Source of the DNA: Gemmatimonadota bacterium
GTDB lineage: Bacteria; Gemmatimonadota; Gemmatimonadetes; Longimicrobiales; Gaopeijiaceae
DNA: 64,000 nt
Direction: 5' to 3'
NCBI GenBank assembly: GCA_040882465.1
Contig: JBBEBG010000026.1
Location: 108,518-172,517, forward strand
Numbering within the stretch: the first letter of the stretch is position 1; each line of letters starts with the position of its first letter. The notes beneath the pieces are model-generated. The model ran no database searches and was not told the origin of the DNA. It worked only from the letters and a program-made list of their open reading frames with translations. Below are positions 54,686-62,496 of this stretch, piece after piece. The position numbers were made by a program, and so were the translations under genes.

Positions 54686-55999
54686 ATGAAGATGTCCGAG
54701 ACGACCGTGGCTGGCACGGCCACGAAGCGACGTTGGAGAATACCCCCACCGCTCCTTCAGGACGGGGGGGCTCCGGGCCCCGAGGGACTGACGATCCTGA
54801 GCGAGTTCCGGAGCGAGTTGGGCGCGGTCCTGTGGAAATCGCTCCGCACAGTCGTCCTGTGGGCCGAAGCGGATCCCGCTTCGCGGCGGAATCTGTTCGA
54901 CGAAAGGGCCGCGGACCGACGCCAGTTGGAAATTCTTGCGGTCGCGCCGGACGACGAGCGCGCGCCGAGGGCCGCGCTCGAGGATCTTCTCTGCGTACTG
55001 GCGCAGCCCGAGCGCGCCGACCCCGAGTTTGTCGGGGTGGTGTGTTCGCGAATCGCTGCGTGGGCCGAGGGGATGGGGGCCCGTAGGACCCAACTCGAGT
55101 TTCAACAGGCAGCGGCGCTTTCCTGCCCGGCCAATCCCTGGTTCGCTCTGGCGGTGGGAAACGGGTCCCGAGATCTCGCACAGTATTCCCGCGCCGAGGC
55201 CTGGTACTTCCGCGCGGTCGGGCTCGCCCGTCAGGGGAGCGACTGGGAAGCATATGTGAAGGCTTACCTGAATAACGGAATCATGATGTTCCGGCGCGGC
55301 GCCCTTCCGGCCGCCCGCCGGAGTTACCTGAAGGCGTTGCGTCGCTCGAGGCGCCAAGGGCTTCGTGAGGGCGAAGCGAAGGCACTGCACGACCTCTTCG
55401 TTCTCGAGGCCCGGGGCACGAATTGGAATCGGGCCCACTCCTGGGCGCAGTTGGCTCTGGAGGCTCACGGCCCCGGCCATGCACAATTGCCTCGGCTCGC
55501 CCACGATATCGCATACTTTTGGTTGGAGCAGGGTGTTTGTGCCCACGCCCTGTGCGTGTTCATGGAGACGCTCGGTCAGGTCAATGCGGGAGAGCGACCG
55601 ACGGTCCTGGGGTCACTCGCGCGCGCGGCTGCCGGGAACCGCGACCTGGCCGCCTACCGCTGGGCGAGGCAGGAGTTGCTGCGCTACGAGCCGGGACCCG
55701 GAATGGCCGAGGCGTGGGTGGATATGGCCCGGGCGGCGCTCGCGTTGAGCCACCGAGACGAGGCCCTGGAGGCCGCGCACCTCGCCGAAACCGTTGCTCG
55801 GTCGCGGCGGGAGGGCCAGATGCGCTTCCTCGCGGAGTCCGTCATGAACGAGATCGAGGGAGAGCGGAGGGCGGCCGCCGAACGCCCCGCCCCCGAAATG
55901 CCGGCTTTCCACCTCGGCACGAGCGATGAGCTCGCCCGGAAGCTGATCAGAACGCTCCAGCTCGCGCCCGCCCGGCAATCGGTCGCTGCAGGAGCCTGA
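54686..55999 (+). CDS. TPR-type helical-repeat protein inside the lasso cluster
   Basis: A 437-aa protein of helix pairs, e.g. AQYSRAEAWYFRAVGLARQGSDWEAYVKAYLNNGIMMFRRGALPAARRSYLKALRRSRRQGLREGEAKALHDL, summarised as TPR-like repeats over residues about 150-400. There is no signal peptide. The N-terminus (ILSEFRSELGAVLWKSLRTVVLWAEADPASRRNLF) is unlike known TPR caps. It is transcribed opposite to the A and B1-B2-C genes between them and ends at a bidirectional terminator. It may be a scaffold or regulatory partner of the lasso system. ATG 54686 has GGGGGA upstream. Confidence 0.65.
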   Translation: MKMSETTVAGTATKRRWRIPPPLLQDGGAPGPEGLTILSEFRSELGAVLWKSLRTVVLWAEADPASRRNLFDERAADRRQLEILAVAPDDERAPRAALEDLLCVLAQPERADPEFVGVVCSRIAAWAEGMGARRTQLEFQQAAALSCPANPWFALAVGNGSRDLAQYSRAEAWYFRAVGLARQGSDWEAYVKAYLNNGIMMFRRGALPAARRSYLKALRRSRRQGLREGEAKALHDLFVLEARGTNWNRAHSWAQLALEAHGPGHAQLPRLAHDIAYFWLEQGVCAHALCVFMETLGQVNAGERPTVLGSLARAAAGNRDLAAYRWARQELLRYEPGPGMAEAWVDMARAALALSHRDEALEAAHLAETVARSRREGQMRFLAESVMNEIEGERRAAAERPAPEMPAFHLGTSDELARKLIRTLQLAPARQSVAAGA

Positions 56000-56013
56000 G
56001 GCCTTTAAGTGTG

Positions 56014-56049
56014 AGAGGAGGCCAGCCTATTGCTGGGCTGGCCTCCTCT
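56014..56049. terminator. Bidirectional terminator between TPR gene and lasso precursor
   Basis: A 14-bp perfect stem (AGAGGAGGCCAGCC / GGCTGGCCTCCTCT) with an 8-nt loop between two convergent genes (stops at 55999 and 56074). A short TTT follows on the plus strand. It can end both transcripts. Confidence 0.75.
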
Positions 56050-56073
56050 TTCCTCCCAGTCAGCGAAATGGCG

Positions 56074-56250
56074 TCAACCACCGGATCCCAAGTATCCGGC
56101 AATCGCCTTCTTCTCGGCGAAGGATCCGTCATCACCCATTGTCCGCTCGACCGCGTCGCCGAAGCTCACGAGTCTGGGCGGCTCGTACGACAGTGCCGGA
56201 ATCTCAGCGTCCAGCGGGCGGGTCGACTTTTCCTGGAATCCCTCGATCAT
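56074..56250 (-). CDS. Lasso peptide precursor
   Basis: A 58-aa precursor. The start is ATG 56250 with GGAGGTG 5 nt upstream. Leader residues 22-38 fit the lasso consensus Y-x2-P-x-L-x3-G-x5-T-x: Y22, P25, L27, G31, T37 (SYEPPRLVSFGDAVERTM). The core then begins at Gly39. Core positions: ring GDDGSFAE (Gly1 to Glu8, an 8-residue macrolactam), followed by Lys9, Lys10, and a tail AIAGYLGSGG, 20 residues in total. The B1, B2 and C genes are 1.8 kb away across a convergent TPR gene. The expected mass and threading need mass spectrometry. Confidence 0.88.
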   Translation of the reverse strand: MIEGFQEKSTRPLDAEIPALSYEPPRLVSFGDAVERTMGDDGSFAEKKAIAGYLGSGG

Positions 56251-56341
56251 GCTCACCTCCGAATGGAAGAAGCCACCGAAACTGGGGTAGGTTGATGGCT
56301 GACGAACGACGACACACATATGGAATGTTGATCCGGAAGCC

Positions 56342-56383
56342 GGTCCGGACCCACCCCGATTCCGTTAGAATCATGACTGATTC
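56342..56383. promoter_or_regulatory. Palindromes between lasso precursor and AraC-type gene
   Basis: Two inverted repeats: GGTCCGGACC (56342-56351, perfect) and GAATCA-TGAC-TGATTC (56368-56383, perfect 6-bp arms). They lie in the divergent region between the precursor (start 56250) and the AraC-type regulator (start 56393), so they could be its autoregulatory and precursor operators. Confidence 0.45.
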
Positions 56384-56392
56384 CACCGATTT

Positions 56393-57211
56393 ATGAACAC
56401 GGCCCCCCGCCCCCTCTTCCTCCTCCACCATGACCGAGTGCTCCTCGAGCGCCTCGCGCGCGCGGCGCACTCCCGATTCAGGCTCTCCCCCGTGGAGAGC
56501 TGGGACTCCCTTCGTGCAGGTGTCGCCGAGGCTCCCCCGGCCGCCCTCATCCTGGTCGACCCCTTCTTCGGTCAGACGAATGGTCATGGGCCGGCCCCCC
56601 AATTGCACGACCTTCTGACCTCCTTTCCCTCCTCGACCGTGATCGCGGCGATGGACTCCTCGCCCGCGAGGTACCGGGACATCTGGCTCCTGGGGGAATG
56701 GGGGATCGCAGAGATCCTTCAGACGGAAGAAGACCGGAGTCAGCTCGCCCTGACCCGCCGATTGCTCCAGGCGCGTGCGCAACCGCTCCGAAAGCTCCTC
56801 TCCCACGAGTCCGGGATCCCCTTCACGGGTCGGGCCCGGGCCCTCATGGATGCCGCCGTCGAGACGGTCATGACCGGGGGCCATCCTAAGCACCTGGCGC
56901 GCTCCCTGGGGTTTTCGCCATCCACACTGCTCCGCTGGTGCGAGCGTTCCCAGCTCCCCAGCCCGAGACGACTTCTGCTCTGGCTAAGGGTTCTTTTTGC
57001 CTCGGCGCTCCTCGACGATCCAGGCCATACGGTGTTCAGCGTGGGACTCGCGTGCGGCTATTCCGGCGATCAGGCGCTCCGGCGCGCGATCCACTCCGTC
57101 CTTCCCCACACCCCGACCCGGCTTCGGGAGCTCGGAGCCTTTGAGACTGCCTCAGCGGCCTTCTTTCGGGAGCTCCAGGGCCTTCGGGATGACGGGGCCG
57201 AGAAGAGATAG
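56393..57211 (+). CDS. Receiver-like/AraC-type transcriptional regulator
   Basis: A 272-aa regulator. The N-terminal 120 residues have receiver-like topology, with ILVDPFFGQ placing Asp56 at the phosphoacceptor position, but no invariant DD or K was identified with confidence. The C-terminal 110 residues are an AraC-type double HTH (LARSLGFSPSTLLRWCERSQLPSPRRLLLWLRVLFASALLDD, then VFSVGLACGYSGDQALRRAIHSVLP), the second helix-turn-helix being clear. It is divergent from the lasso precursor and 6 bp upstream of the histidine kinase gene, so it probably forms a two-component pair with it and controls the cluster. Confidence 0.78.
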   Translation: MNTAPRPLFLLHHDRVLLERLARAAHSRFRLSPVESWDSLRAGVAEAPPAALILVDPFFGQTNGHGPAPQLHDLLTSFPSSTVIAAMDSSPARYRDIWLLGEWGIAEILQTEEDRSQLALTRRLLQARAQPLRKLLSHESGIPFTGRARALMDAAVETVMTGGHPKHLARSLGFSPSTLLRWCERSQLPSPRRLLLWLRVLFASALLDDPGHTVFSVGLACGYSGDQALRRAIHSVLPHTPTRLRELGAFETASAAFFRELQGLRDDGAEKR

Positions 57212-57217
57212 GCAAGG

Positions 57218-58390
57218 ATGAGGCCAATCGAGGCGCAGGGCGCACCGGGATCGGCGGGGATGAACCGTGACGAGCGGCTCCACCGGCTCGGCCGGGTGAC
57301 CGGTGAGCTTCTCCACGATCTGGCCGGCTCGCTCGCCGTCCTCTCCGGAAGAGTGTCCCTGGCGCGCGCCGAGGCCAGTCTGGGTCGACTGGCCACGGAC
57401 GAGCTCGCCCGGATCGGCGCGGACGCCGATGAGCTCCGGGCGATGGTATTGGACGTTCTCGGAGAGGTCCGGGGCGTTCGCACCCCGGCGGAGGTCACCT
57501 TCCCGGTTCGTTCGACATTGGACGGCGTCGTAAACCGATGGCTCATTGGAGCACCCCAGGTCTCCGTTTCTTTACGGTCCTCCCTTCCCGCGAACGCCGA
57601 GATCTCGGGACCCCGCACCTTTTTCGTGCGCGCTCTCGGCAATCTTCTCCGCAACGCCGCGCGCCACGCCCATGGGGAGATCCGGATCGCGGCGATGCCG
57701 GTGGGCGGGGGAGACTGGGTCGAGATCGAAGTGGAGGACGATGGAGACGGCGTTCCCGAAGACCTTCGGAGCCTCATCTTCGAGCCTTTTCTTACCGGAA
57801 CGGAGCTCGGAACCGGACTGGGCCTCTCCTTCGCCCGGTGGGGGATCGAGCGCCTCGGCGGCTCGCTCGAGCTGAACGCCGCGAAGTCGCGTCTGGGCGG
57901 GGCGTCCTTCCGCGTGTCGCTCCCTCTTTCCACCATCGGCGCGCGCGCGCGCGGCCCGGCGTCGGCGGCGCCGGACCGTCCGACCCAGGGTCCCGCGCCC
58001 CTGAGGGGATTCCGGATCGCGGTCGTAGACGACGATGAAGCGGTGCGGACCACCTTCACCCGACTCCTCGAACGCTCCGGGGCGGAGACGGAGGGGATGG
58101 ATCCGACGCGCTGGGACTCGTTGGAGGCGGGCATGGACGCCCTTGCCGCCTTCGCCCCGAACGTGATCCTCCTCGACCTCACCCTGGGACCGTATTCGGG
58201 GCCCGACCTGGCCCGCATCATGCGGGAACGTGCTTCCCGGCTCTTCCAACGGGTGATTTATTTCACTGGCGGCGCCGATCCGGGCCCCATGGACCGTCCG
58301 ACCGTGAGCAAGCTCCTTCCCTGGGAAGTGATCTTGGACCGTCTCCGTCGCGTGGCCCTCGCCGCGGAAGGGCGCGATCGTCGCGGTTGA
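57218..58390 (+). CDS. Hybrid sensor histidine kinase with C-terminal receiver
   Basis: A 390-aa soluble-looking kinase with no clear membrane segment. H33 in LLHDLAGSLAVLSG is the candidate phospho-His. N-box GNLLRNAARHAHGEI (N142, N146), G1 DDGDGVPEDL, G2 GTGLGLSFARWGIE. A Pro-rich linker leads to a receiver (FRIAVVDDDEAVRTTF, Asp320 in VILLDLTLG). It starts 6 bp after the AraC-type gene; together they look like a regulatory pair for the lasso cluster. The input domain is short (about 30 residues), so the signal may come from another protein. Confidence 0.88.
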   Translation: MRPIEAQGAPGSAGMNRDERLHRLGRVTGELLHDLAGSLAVLSGRVSLARAEASLGRLATDELARIGADADELRAMVLDVLGEVRGVRTPAEVTFPVRSTLDGVVNRWLIGAPQVSVSLRSSLPANAEISGPRTFFVRALGNLLRNAARHAHGEIRIAAMPVGGGDWVEIEVEDDGDGVPEDLRSLIFEPFLTGTELGTGLGLSFARWGIERLGGSLELNAAKSRLGGASFRVSLPLSTIGARARGPASAAPDRPTQGPAPLRGFRIAVVDDDEAVRTTFTRLLERSGAETEGMDPTRWDSLEAGMDALAAFAPNVILLDLTLGPYSGPDLARIMRERASRLFQRVIYFTGGADPGPMDRPTVSKLLPWEVILDRLRRVALAAEGRDRRG

Positions 58391-58464
58391 CATCCCCCGC
58401 GTAAAGGGATGAGGATTACTCCGCCCGCAAAGCGGGCCGTTCCCCCCTCGAGAGACGCGGTCGC

Positions 58465-59283
58465 TTGGATCCCATCGTCCACAACATCGACCCGTTCCTC
58501 CTTCGCTTGGGCGACGGATTCGGGATCCGGTGGTACTCCATCCCGTACATGCTCGGGATGCTCTTTGCCTATCTCTCCCTCCTGAAGGCCGCACGGGAGA
58601 AAAAGATCGCGGGGCTCACCCCCGAAATCTCGGAGTCGTTCGTCCTAGCGGCGATCCTCGCCGCGCTCCTCGGCGCGCGTTTTTTTCACGTCTTTGTCTT
58701 CGAGTACGACCGGTACGGCCTCGATCCGATGGCATGGATCGCCGTGTGGCGCGGGGGACTGGCCTTCCACGGGGGGCTGGCGGGGATTCTCCTCACCGTG
58801 TTCTGGTTCTCCCACAAGCGTGGCATCTCCGCCTACGATCTCACCGACCGGCTGGCCGCACCGGTCGCCGTGGCTCTCGCGCTCGGCCGGATCGCCAACT
58901 TCATCAACGCCGAGATGTACGGGACTCCCTACGACGGTCCGTTTTGCGTGGATTATTCGCAGAACCAGTACATGGCTCGTCCGCCCGAGGGGTGCCGGCA
59001 TCCGACGCAGCTCTACGAATCGGCAAAGAACTTCGCGCTCGCCGGCTTTCTCTTCACGATCCGCGAACGACTTCGGCCGCGCCCCGGTGTCCTCACCTGG
59101 AGCTTCATCGCGCTGTACGGCTGGATCCGATTCTGTCTGATGTACGTCCGCGAAGAGGAGCGGGTCTGGGGAGATTTCACCCTGTCTCAAATCTTCTCCG
59201 GAGGGATGGGCATTCTGGGAACCGCTATGCTCGTGGCGGTCCTGCTCGCCCCCTCCCCCAAATCAGCGAGGAAGTCCCGTTGA
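58465..59283 (+). CDS. lgt: Prolipoprotein diacylglyceryl transferase
   Basis: A 272-aa inner-membrane enzyme attaching diacylglycerol to the lipobox Cys of prolipoproteins, about seven membrane segments. The signature ALGRIANFINAEMYGTPYDGPFC and the HGG-type GGLAFHGGLAGILL are present, as are IRWYSIPYMLGML and HPTQLYES. TTG start at 58465. It overlaps ettA by TTGA. Several lipoproteins in this window (cytochrome, amidase, SnoaL-like, 153-aa protein) are its likely substrates. Confidence 0.96.
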   Translation: MDPIVHNIDPFLLRLGDGFGIRWYSIPYMLGMLFAYLSLLKAAREKKIAGLTPEISESFVLAAILAALLGARFFHVFVFEYDRYGLDPMAWIAVWRGGLAFHGGLAGILLTVFWFSHKRGISAYDLTDRLAAPVAVALALGRIANFINAEMYGTPYDGPFCVDYSQNQYMARPPEGCRHPTQLYESAKNFALAGFLFTIRERLRPRPGVLTWSFIALYGWIRFCLMYVREEERVWGDFTLSQIFSGGMGILGTAMLVAVLLAPSPKSARKSR

Positions 59284-60959
59284 GCGGTCCCCAGTACATC
59301 TTCGTCATGAAGGACCTGAGGAAGGTCGTCCCTCCGAAGCGCGAAATCCTCAAAGGCATCTGGCTCTCCTTTTTTCCCGGCGCGAAGATCGGCGTGGTCG
59401 GGCCGAACGGGTCCGGTAAGAGCTCGCTCCTCCGCGTCATGGCCGGCGCCGATACGGACTTCCAGGGGGAGGCCTGGCCCGCCAAGGGCACCCGCATCGG
59501 ATACCTTCCACAGGAGCCCGTTCTGGATCCGGCGCTCGACGTGCGTGGAAACGTGGAGCTGGGGGTGAAAGAGGCGCGCGATCTCCTCCGGCGCTTCGAG
59601 GAAGTGAGCCTCCGTTTCGGCGAGATCACCTCCGACGATGAGATGACGGCTCTGCTCGATGAGCAGGGGAAGCTCCAGGACAGGATCGAAGCGGCGGGAG
59701 TCTGGGAGCTCGACCGGAAGATCGAGATCGCGATGGACGCTCTCCGGCTTCCTCCCGGCGACGCCCCCGTGGGTCCCCTTTCCGGCGGTGAGCGGCGGCG
59801 GGTGGCGCTCTGCCGTGTCCTTTTGGAGGAGCCGGATCTCCTCCTTCTCGACGAGCCCACGAACCACCTCGACGCCGAGTCCGTGGCATGGCTCGAGCGG
59901 CACCTCAGCGAGTTCAAGGGGACGATCGTCGCGATCACCCACGACCGTTACTTCCTCGACAACGTCGCGCAGTGGATCCTCGAGCTGGACCGGGGCGAAG
60001 GATTCCCGTACCAGGGCAATTATTCCTCCTGGCTCGAGCAGAAGCAGGCGCGGCTCGTGAAGGAAGAGAAAGAGGCGTCGGCGCGAAGCCGCACCCTCGA
60101 GCGGGAGCTCGAGTGGATCCGGATGGCTCCGCGCGCCCGCCACGCGAAGGGGAAGGCCCGCATCAGCGCGTACGAAGAGTTGATGGCCCAGGAAGGGAAG
60201 GAGCAACTCCGGGCCACCGAGATCCTCATTCCGAAGCCGCCCCGTCTCGGCGAGGACGTCGTGATCTTCGACGGCGTGAGCAAAGGATACGGCGACCTCC
60301 TGCTCATGGAGGAGGTGAGCTTTCGGCTTCCGAGGGGCGGAATTGTCGGAGTCATCGGGCCGAATGGCGCCGGAAAAACCACGACATTCCGCTTGATCGT
60401 GGGCGAGGAGAAACCGGACGAGGGGACGGTCACCGTCGGCTCCACCGTCACACTCTCGTACGTGGATCAGTCCCGCGAGGGAATCGATCCGGGGAAAACC
60501 GTCTGGGAAGAGGTGTCCGGAGGCCTGGACACGCTGGACTTCGGATGGAGAGAGGTAAACTCCCGTGCCTACCTCTCCTGGTTCAACTTCCGCGGCGCCG
60601 ATCAGCAGAAGAAGGTGGGCGTCCTCTCAGGCGGAGAGCGCAACCGGCTTCACCTGGCGAAGCTCCTCAAGGCGGGAGGGAACGTCCTCCTCCTGGACGA
60701 GCCGACGAACGACCTCGACGTGGACACGCTGAGGGCGCTCGAGGACGCCCTGGTCGCATTTCCCGGGTGCGTCGTCGTCATCTCGCACGACCGTTGGTTC
60801 CTCGACCGGGTGGCGACCCACATTCTCGCCTTCGAAGGCGACTCCAAGGTGGCCTGGTTCGAGGGGAATTATCAGGAGTACGAGGAGGATCGGAGGCGGC
60901 GGCTGGGCGCCGATGCCTCGCAACCGCACCGGATCCGGTACAAGCGCCTCACGCGGTAA
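59280..60959 (+). CDS. ettA: Energy-dependent translational throttle protein EttA (ABC-F)
   Basis: A 559-aa ribosome-binding ABC-F ATPase that gates the first peptide-bond step according to energy state. It has two ABC domains: Walker A GPNGSGKSSLLRVMAG and GPNGAGKTTTFRLIVGEE; signature LSGGERRRVALCRVLLEE and LSGGERNRLHLAKLLKAG; Walker B LLLLDEPTNHLD and VLLLDEPTNDLD. The P-site tRNA-interaction (linker) region EKEASARSRTLERELEWIRMAPRARHAKGKARISAYEEL lies between. It matches EttA from the N-terminal MSGPQYIFVMKDLRKVVPPKREILKGIWLSFFPGAKIGV start (TTG 59280, overlapping lgt). Confidence 0.95.
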   Translation: MSGPQYIFVMKDLRKVVPPKREILKGIWLSFFPGAKIGVVGPNGSGKSSLLRVMAGADTDFQGEAWPAKGTRIGYLPQEPVLDPALDVRGNVELGVKEARDLLRRFEEVSLRFGEITSDDEMTALLDEQGKLQDRIEAAGVWELDRKIEIAMDALRLPPGDAPVGPLSGGERRRVALCRVLLEEPDLLLLDEPTNHLDAESVAWLERHLSEFKGTIVAITHDRYFLDNVAQWILELDRGEGFPYQGNYSSWLEQKQARLVKEEKEASARSRTLERELEWIRMAPRARHAKGKARISAYEELMAQEGKEQLRATEILIPKPPRLGEDVVIFDGVSKGYGDLLLMEEVSFRLPRGGIVGVIGPNGAGKTTTFRLIVGEEKPDEGTVTVGSTVTLSYVDQSREGIDPGKTVWEEVSGGLDTLDFGWREVNSRAYLSWFNFRGADQQKKVGVLSGGERNRLHLAKLLKAGGNVLLLDEPTNDLDVDTLRALEDALVAFPGCVVVISHDRWFLDRVATHILAFEGDSKVAWFEGNYQEYEEDRRRRLGADASQPHRIRYKRLTR

Positions 60960-61007
60960 GGGGATGCGGGGCCCGGCGGGAAAGCGCATGGGCAGTGGCC
61001 ACGGATC

Positions 61008-61817
61008 TCACCGGGCGAAGCGCGCCCGCCAGTCCCCCGGCCGGAGAGTCGCGAGCGGCTCTCCCGCTTCGAGCCGGTCGAGGATTCCCTCCATCGCAAT
61101 GCGGATTCGAGCCGACTCCCCCGCCAGGTGCGCTCGTCCGATCGCGGCGCCCGCGGCGAGACCGACGAGAGCGGCCGGAATCCCGATGAGGGGGAATCCA
61201 AAGCCGAATCCGAGCCCGGTTCCAACCGCCGCGGCCGGGATGCCCATCCCGATCATGCCGCCGACCCCGGCTCCGCTCCGTACCGATCGCACGTCCGCCG
61301 TCATCGTCACGAGGACTTGCCCCTCCGGAAGGGGCACGAGGGAGAGCTCCAGGCTCTTGGCTCGAACCAGGTCGTAGGAAGAGCCCCCGACGCGCAACGC
61401 GCGCCGGACCACGGCGCGAACCCCGCCGGCCGGCTCCCAGAGAGACCGATCGCCCCGTTTGCGGAGGCGCCGGAGCGACTCCCCCTCGGCGAAGTGGTCC
61501 TCCAGGCGCTTCTCCAGGGCCCCGAACGGCCCGGGGACGACTCGGCTCACCTGCACGAACCCCGGGCCCACGACGCGGGCCAGAACGCCCTCGTCCTTCG
61601 AGGGGACCGGCCGAAGCGCCTCGGCACGCACCTCTCCGAGGGCCCGCCTCAGGTGGCGCGGCTCGATCCCGACTTCCTTCCCGATCCGGAGGAGCTCTTC
61701 CTCCCCCACGACGTCGCCGGGACCGCTCGAACCCGAGTCCTCGAACTGGAGCTCGGAGGCGCGACGGATGATCCGGTCGAACTCCTCTCTCGAAAAGCCT
61801 TCCTTCGCGGGAGGCAT
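61008..61817 (-). CDS. Uncharacterised membrane-associated protein with Gly/Ala-rich segment
   Basis: A 269-aa protein. N-terminal FSREEFDRIIRRASELQ is a motif I have seen in several uncharacterised Gemmatimonadota-type proteins, and EEELLRIGKEVGIEPRHLRRALGEVRAEA looks like a small helical module. After about 150 residues of alpha+beta sequence a Gly-rich hydrophobic region (GVGGMIGMGIPAAAVGTGLGFGFGFPLIGIPAALVGLAAGAAIG) suggests one or two membrane segments. No function assigned. ATG at 61817; it is 37 bp downstream of the lipoprotein gene, probably the same operon. Confidence 0.55.
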   Translation of the reverse strand: MPPAKEGFSREEFDRIIRRASELQFEDSGSSGPGDVVGEEELLRIGKEVGIEPRHLRRALGEVRAEALRPVPSKDEGVLARVVGPGFVQVSRVVPGPFGALEKRLEDHFAEGESLRRLRKRGDRSLWEPAGGVRAVVRRALRVGGSSYDLVRAKSLELSLVPLPEGQVLVTMTADVRSVRSGAGVGGMIGMGIPAAAVGTGLGFGFGFPLIGIPAALVGLAAGAAIGRAHLAGESARIRIAMEGILDRLEAGEPLATLRPGDWRARFAR

Positions 61818-61854
61818 GCCTTCCAATGCGATTCCTCCGGGTGCGTCCTGGCGG

Positions 61855-62316
61855 TCAGAGTCCGGCGGCCGGAGGCGGCGCGGGAGCGTCCGCCGCCGGG
61901 GCCTCTCCAGGTCGCATCCAGCGCACATCCGCCGACCCTCCCCCTGGAACGCGGGTGACGACGACGAGAAGATGCTGGACCGTCCAGTCCCCGGGTGCGG
62001 TACGCCAGTTCCGCGCCGTGTCCAGGTCGTCGAAGATACGAGCGTTCACCGTGGCGGCGGGCGGAGCCTGCTCCGCGATGCGGCGGCCCAGTTCCATGAC
62101 TTCCTCGTAAGCCGACCCAGCGGGGACCACGATCACGAGCTGTCCCCCCGTCGTGCCCGAGACCTCCACGATCTCGTGGGGAGGGGCTCCCGCGAGGTCG
62201 AGCCAGGGATGTCCGCGCTCGGGCTCCCCGGCGCAACTCGAGAGGAGGCTCACCGCGAAAAAGGCACAGGTTGCGGCGAACCGGGGGTGCGTGGGAATTC
62301 GAAGGAAGCGGCTCAT
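61855..62316 (-). CDS. Lipoprotein of unknown function
   Basis: A 153-aa lipoprotein with lipobox SLLSSCAG near residue 28. The mature part has a beta-rich domain with an RIFDDLDTARNWRTAPGDWTVQHLLVVVTRVP segment and ends with an Ala/Pro-rich tail. No family recognised. Start ATG 62316 immediately before the signal sequence; the rest of the open frame upstream is non-conserved. Confidence 0.6.
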   Translation of the reverse strand: MSRFLRIPTHPRFAATCAFFAVSLLSSCAGEPERGHPWLDLAGAPPHEIVEVSGTTGGQLVIVVPAGSAYEEVMELGRRIAEQAPPAATVNARIFDDLDTARNWRTAPGDWTVQHLLVVVTRVPGGGSADVRWMRPGEAPAADAPAPPPAAGL

Positions 62317-62496
62317 GAGGTGGTCCTGCGCCGGCGCTCGAGCTCGGTGTAAGGGGGCCGGGGGACAGGCCCGGCGCCTTGCCTCGGGAGGGTGGGGATT
62401 GTATGACGACCCCGATGGAACCGCCAGCGGAAAGTCACCCCTGGGCGCCGGCCGCCGAACAGATTCGACCTCCCTCTGCGTGGACTCTTCTCGGGA

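Noticed and set aside
58391-58437. CATCCC/GGGATG and GCCCGC/GCGGGC repeats before lgt as terminators
   Set aside because: Both are short and lack T-tracts; could be chance in GC-rich DNA.
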